From a virus, in IMG/VR virus record IMGVR_UViG_3300020470_000179, positions 1-26,427 of that record: a DNA stretch of 26,427 nucleotides, one strand, 5' to 3'. Made by a program: the position numbers and the translations under genes. Below are positions 24,226 to 26,427 of this stretch, piece by piece. The notes beneath the pieces are model-generated. The model searched no databases and was not told the origin of the DNA. It saw nothing but the letters and a program-made list of their open reading frames with translations. Numbering within the stretch: position 1 is the stretch's first letter; the number at the start of each line of letters is the position of its first letter.

Positions 24226-26427
24226 TACAAAGATAAAAGCATATAAATTTGTAAGCCCTGCTTCAGGAAGAGCAATGGGTGGTGCCGTTGCTTCTGCTCG
24301 TGTTACCACTATGGCTATTAATAGGCTAGGTGGTACTATTACTAGTATTGCTAATTGTACTAAGGATATCGAGAGAATTGCTGCTGCTAGTCAGAAACTA
24401 GAAGATCAGCAAGAGATCCTTGAAAGAAGAAGATTAAGAAGGGAACGAGATCAGGCAGCTGAGGAAGCTGCTGAAGTTGATAAGATGGAAAAGGGTCTTG
24501 ACGGCAAAAAAGCCGCCAAGAAAAAACCTGATAATAAAACGAAAAAGGGTATTAGAGGAGCACTCGGATGGCTTGAGCAGTTTTTAGGACCACTTAGTGC
24601 TCTCTTTAAGAAACTCTTTGCTATTGGTGTTATTAAATCTACCTTAGAATATATTGGCGATCCTCAAAAGATGGAGGAACTCAAATTATTCTTACATAAG
24701 GTAAATGTTGTATTTACGAAGTTATATAATTTTTCATCAGGATTAGTTAATTGGGGTTTAGATGGATTTGCTAAATTAAGTGATCCAGATGGTGATTTTG
24801 GTCAGAAAATTACGGGATTAGGACAGCTAATCACGGGTATCATAGGATTAAAGTACCTAATGAACCCATTTAGTCTCATAGCAGATATTATGGGATTGAT
24901 GGATTGGTTTACGAACCAGCTTCCTGGTGGTCCTGGTGGTGGTCCAAAACCAGATTTACCAAATCCAAAAACAATAGCTGATAAATTTGGTGATGCTGCT
25001 GCTAAACAATATAAAGCACTTTTAAAGAAGAATAAAAACGGAGCAAAGGTATTTTTAAACTCTCTTGAGAATGGTAAAAGTCTCAGGGGAGCATTGCGTG
25101 ATGCTAATAAAGCAATTGCTAAAATAGAGGCTGCCAAACCAAAGAAGAAAGGACCATTAGGTCAATTGAGTGATTGGTTTAATAAAGGAAAAACCAAAGC
25201 AGGTGAGATACTTGGTACTACTAAAACTAAAACTGGTAATCTTCTTACTAATATAGGTGAAAAGGTTACTGGTCAATTAAGTAAGTGGAATCAGAGTAGA
25301 AAAGGTGTTGGTAATTGGTTTAATAAAGGTAAAGATTGGTTATTTGAGACTGGTAGTAAGAAAATCCAGCAAGGTGTAGAAATTGGACAAGCAGTTTGGC
25401 AGAAGACTCAAAGGGCATTAGCAGAGAGAGTAAAGGGAATTGGAAATGCTATTAATGGAACCATTGATGGTGCTATAGGTGGATTTAATAAACTTAAAAA
25501 AGGTGCTCAAGAGACTATTATTAAGAGAATTCTCCAACCAATACAATCCTTATTAGATCCTTTGCTATCTAAGGTTAAAGGACTTGGTAAAGGTTTACTT
25601 GACAAACTTGCTAAAATACCTGGTATAAAACCAATTTTAGAGTTTTTAAAGACTAAATGGGGAATTACAAGTTTAGGTCAAGTTGGTAAATTAGCAAGTG
25701 AAATAGGACCTAAGATGCTAGTAGGCATCGGTGGTATTGTTAACTTACTATTTTCATATGAAAGATTTAGAAGTGAAGATTCTATTGGTGGTTTAATTGA
25801 AGGTGCATCAGGTGTTTTCGATCTTGCTAGTTTATTCACAGGAGGTACTGGATCTGTAATTTCCTCTGGTTTGGATGCGTACATGTTCGTCAGGGACATG
25901 ATGCCATTTATTATGCCAAATTGGGATTTGCAGAAGCAGGAGAATAAACTTGTTAATGCATTAGGTCTCAATACCTTTAAAGGTCAAGTTGATAAATTAG
26001 GTGCTAAATTACCTCCTTTAGGTAAGATTGTTGAGATGTTTAAAGGGAATGTATCAGATCCCCTTAAGGAGAATGTTCAAAAAGGTAGTGAGGAAGTTAA
26101 GAAGAAGGGATGGTGGCCTTTTTCTGCAGGTGGCAAACTTAAGTTGCAGGAAATGATTTTTGGTAAAATATGGAAAGGTGTAAAGAAAGTTGCTAGTAGT
26201 GTATGGAGTGGTGTAAAGAAAGTTGGTGCTGCAGTTGGTAAGATAACAAGTAATCCTATAATAGGAACTGCTTTATCATTTATACCTGGTGCTGGTCCTA
26301 TTATGGCAGGTATTAATGCTGCGGTTGGGTTGACTCAAGGTAATCCTTTACAAGCCATAATGGCAGGTGCTAATCATTTCTTCCCTGGTACAATGGGTAA
26401 GATTGGTGATTTTATGGATTCTAAATG
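24218..26427 (+). CDS. Tape-measure-like tail protein, 3' end beyond window
   Basis: The frame is open from GTG 24218 (AAGGAG at 24199-24204 upstream) to the window edge, 736 codons without a stop. It starts VANTKIKAYKFVSPASGRAM, has a charged coiled segment (EDQQEILERRRLRRERDQAA), then alternating hydrophobic helices and Gly/Lys-rich linkers (GLGKGLLDKLAKIPGIKP), a membrane-like GGIVNLLFSY, TGGTGSVISSGLDAYMFVRD, and repeated KGVKKVASSVW/SGVKKVGAAVGK units. Long helical, repetitive composition directly after a frameshifted chaperone pair is the classic place of the tape measure protein, which sets tail length and helps DNA entry. T4 gp29 is the counterpart but similarity is not obvious. ATG 24274 is an alternative start. 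It overlaps the gp51-like stop by 8 bases. Confidence 0.6.
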   Translation, partial: MANTKIKAYKFVSPASGRAMGGAVASARVTTMAINRLGGTITSIANCTKDIERIAAASQKLEDQQEILERRRLRRERDQAAEEAAEVDKMEKGLDGKKAAKKKPDNKTKKGIRGALGWLEQFLGPLSALFKKLFAIGVIKSTLEYIGDPQKMEELKLFLHKVNVVFTKLYNFSSGLVNWGLDGFAKLSDPDGDFGQKITGLGQLITGIIGLKYLMNPFSLIADIMGLMDWFTNQLPGGPGGGPKPDLPNPKTIADKFGDAAAKQYKALLKKNKNGAKVFLNSLENGKSLRGALRDANKAIAKIEAAKPKKKGPLGQLSDWFNKGKTKAGEILGTTKTKTGNLLTNIGEKVTGQLSKWNQSRKGVGNWFNKGKDWLFETGSKKIQQGVEIGQAVWQKTQRALAERVKGIGNAINGTIDGAIGGFNKLKKGAQETIIKRILQPIQSLLDPLLSKVKGLGKGLLDKLAKIPGIKPILEFLKTKWGITSLGQVGKLASEIGPKMLVGIGGIVNLLFSYERFRSEDSIGGLIEGASGVFDLASLFTGGTGSVISSGLDAYMFVRDMMPFIMPNWDLQKQENKLVNALGLNTFKGQVDKLGAKLPPLGKIVEMFKGNVSDPLKENVQKGSEEVKKKGWWPFSAGGKLKLQEMIFGKIWKGVKKVASSVWSGVKKVGAAVGKITSNPIIGTALSFIPGAGPIMAGINAAVGLTQGNPLQAIMAGANHFFPGTMGKIGDFMDSK

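Noticed and set aside
24802-25971. Minus-strand ORFs of 111 and 97 codons
   Set aside because: Both lie antisense to the long open tape-measure-like frame and have no recognisable content.
1-26427. CRISPR array, insertion sequence or attachment site
   Set aside because: No spaced direct repeats, transposase or integrase frames, or tRNA-end duplication were seen in the window.

Overview
The window is a contiguous piece of a T4-like cyanophage genome (a myovirus of marine Synechococcus or Prochlorococcus). The evidence is a T4-type virion and replication core (gp32, gp33, gp53, gp48, gp4, gp26/gp51-type baseplate and tail-assembly proteins), cyanophage host-like genes (psbA, hli, talC, phoH, thyX, class Ia nrdA/nrdB, glutaredoxin), T4-type late promoters (TATAAATA), AT-rich sequence, and dense packing with 1-4 base overlaps (TAATG, ATGA, GTGA).

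Layout. 1-2949: 3' part of nrdA, complete nrdB, two small genes. 2950-3260: a gene-free stretch full of inverted repeats, then a late promoter and a glutamine riboswitch (Downstream-peptide type) in front of a 58-residue peptide gene and a DUF4278 gene, closed by a terminator. 3670-5930: talC, small unknown genes, a GIY-YIG endonuclease, an early promoter, tRNA-Thr(UGT) and two unknown genes, closed by a terminator. 6045-8500: a photosynthesis block with hli, two mini-Hli genes, four small mostly membrane-type genes, a structured PhotoRC-like leader, psbA, a 25-residue membrane peptide and a terminator. 8546-12256: a 949-residue repeat-bearing virion-type protein and four small genes. 12255-12866: early and late promoter, structured leader and a secreted barrel-like protein. 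12883-18717: nucleotide metabolism and replication (glutaredoxin, thyX, phoH, PD-(D/E)XK exonuclease, gp33, DUF1825, gp32). 18722-20174: secreted and membrane small proteins, a coiled-coil gene apparently starting at ACG, and a terminator. 20187-21984 (minus strand): baseplate gp53 and gp48. 22020-26427: gp4, a tail-tube-fold protein, gp26, a gp51-like ORF reachable only by -1 frameshifting, and the start of a tape-measure-like protein cut by the window edge.

The genes fit a program in which D1 and Hli keep host photochemistry running, TalC redirects carbon to the pentose phosphate pathway, and NrdAB, glutaredoxin and ThyX make dNTPs for phage DNA coated by gp32, while gp33 switches RNA polymerase to late promoters for baseplate and tail genes.

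Most notable signals: (i) a -1 slippery site TTTTTTC with a Shine-Dalgarno-like GGAGGG 9 bases upstream, joining gp26 to a start-less gp51-like frame; (ii) a glutamine riboswitch just downstream of a late promoter, with a repeated CGTTCATC that suggests the switching mechanism; (iii) an unassigned structured RNA region at 2947-3187; (iv) a recurrent NCTAAATA box exactly 21 bases before three start codons (22 before a fourth); (v) a regulatory cassette (AAACTGGCACA plus extended -10) at three junctions.
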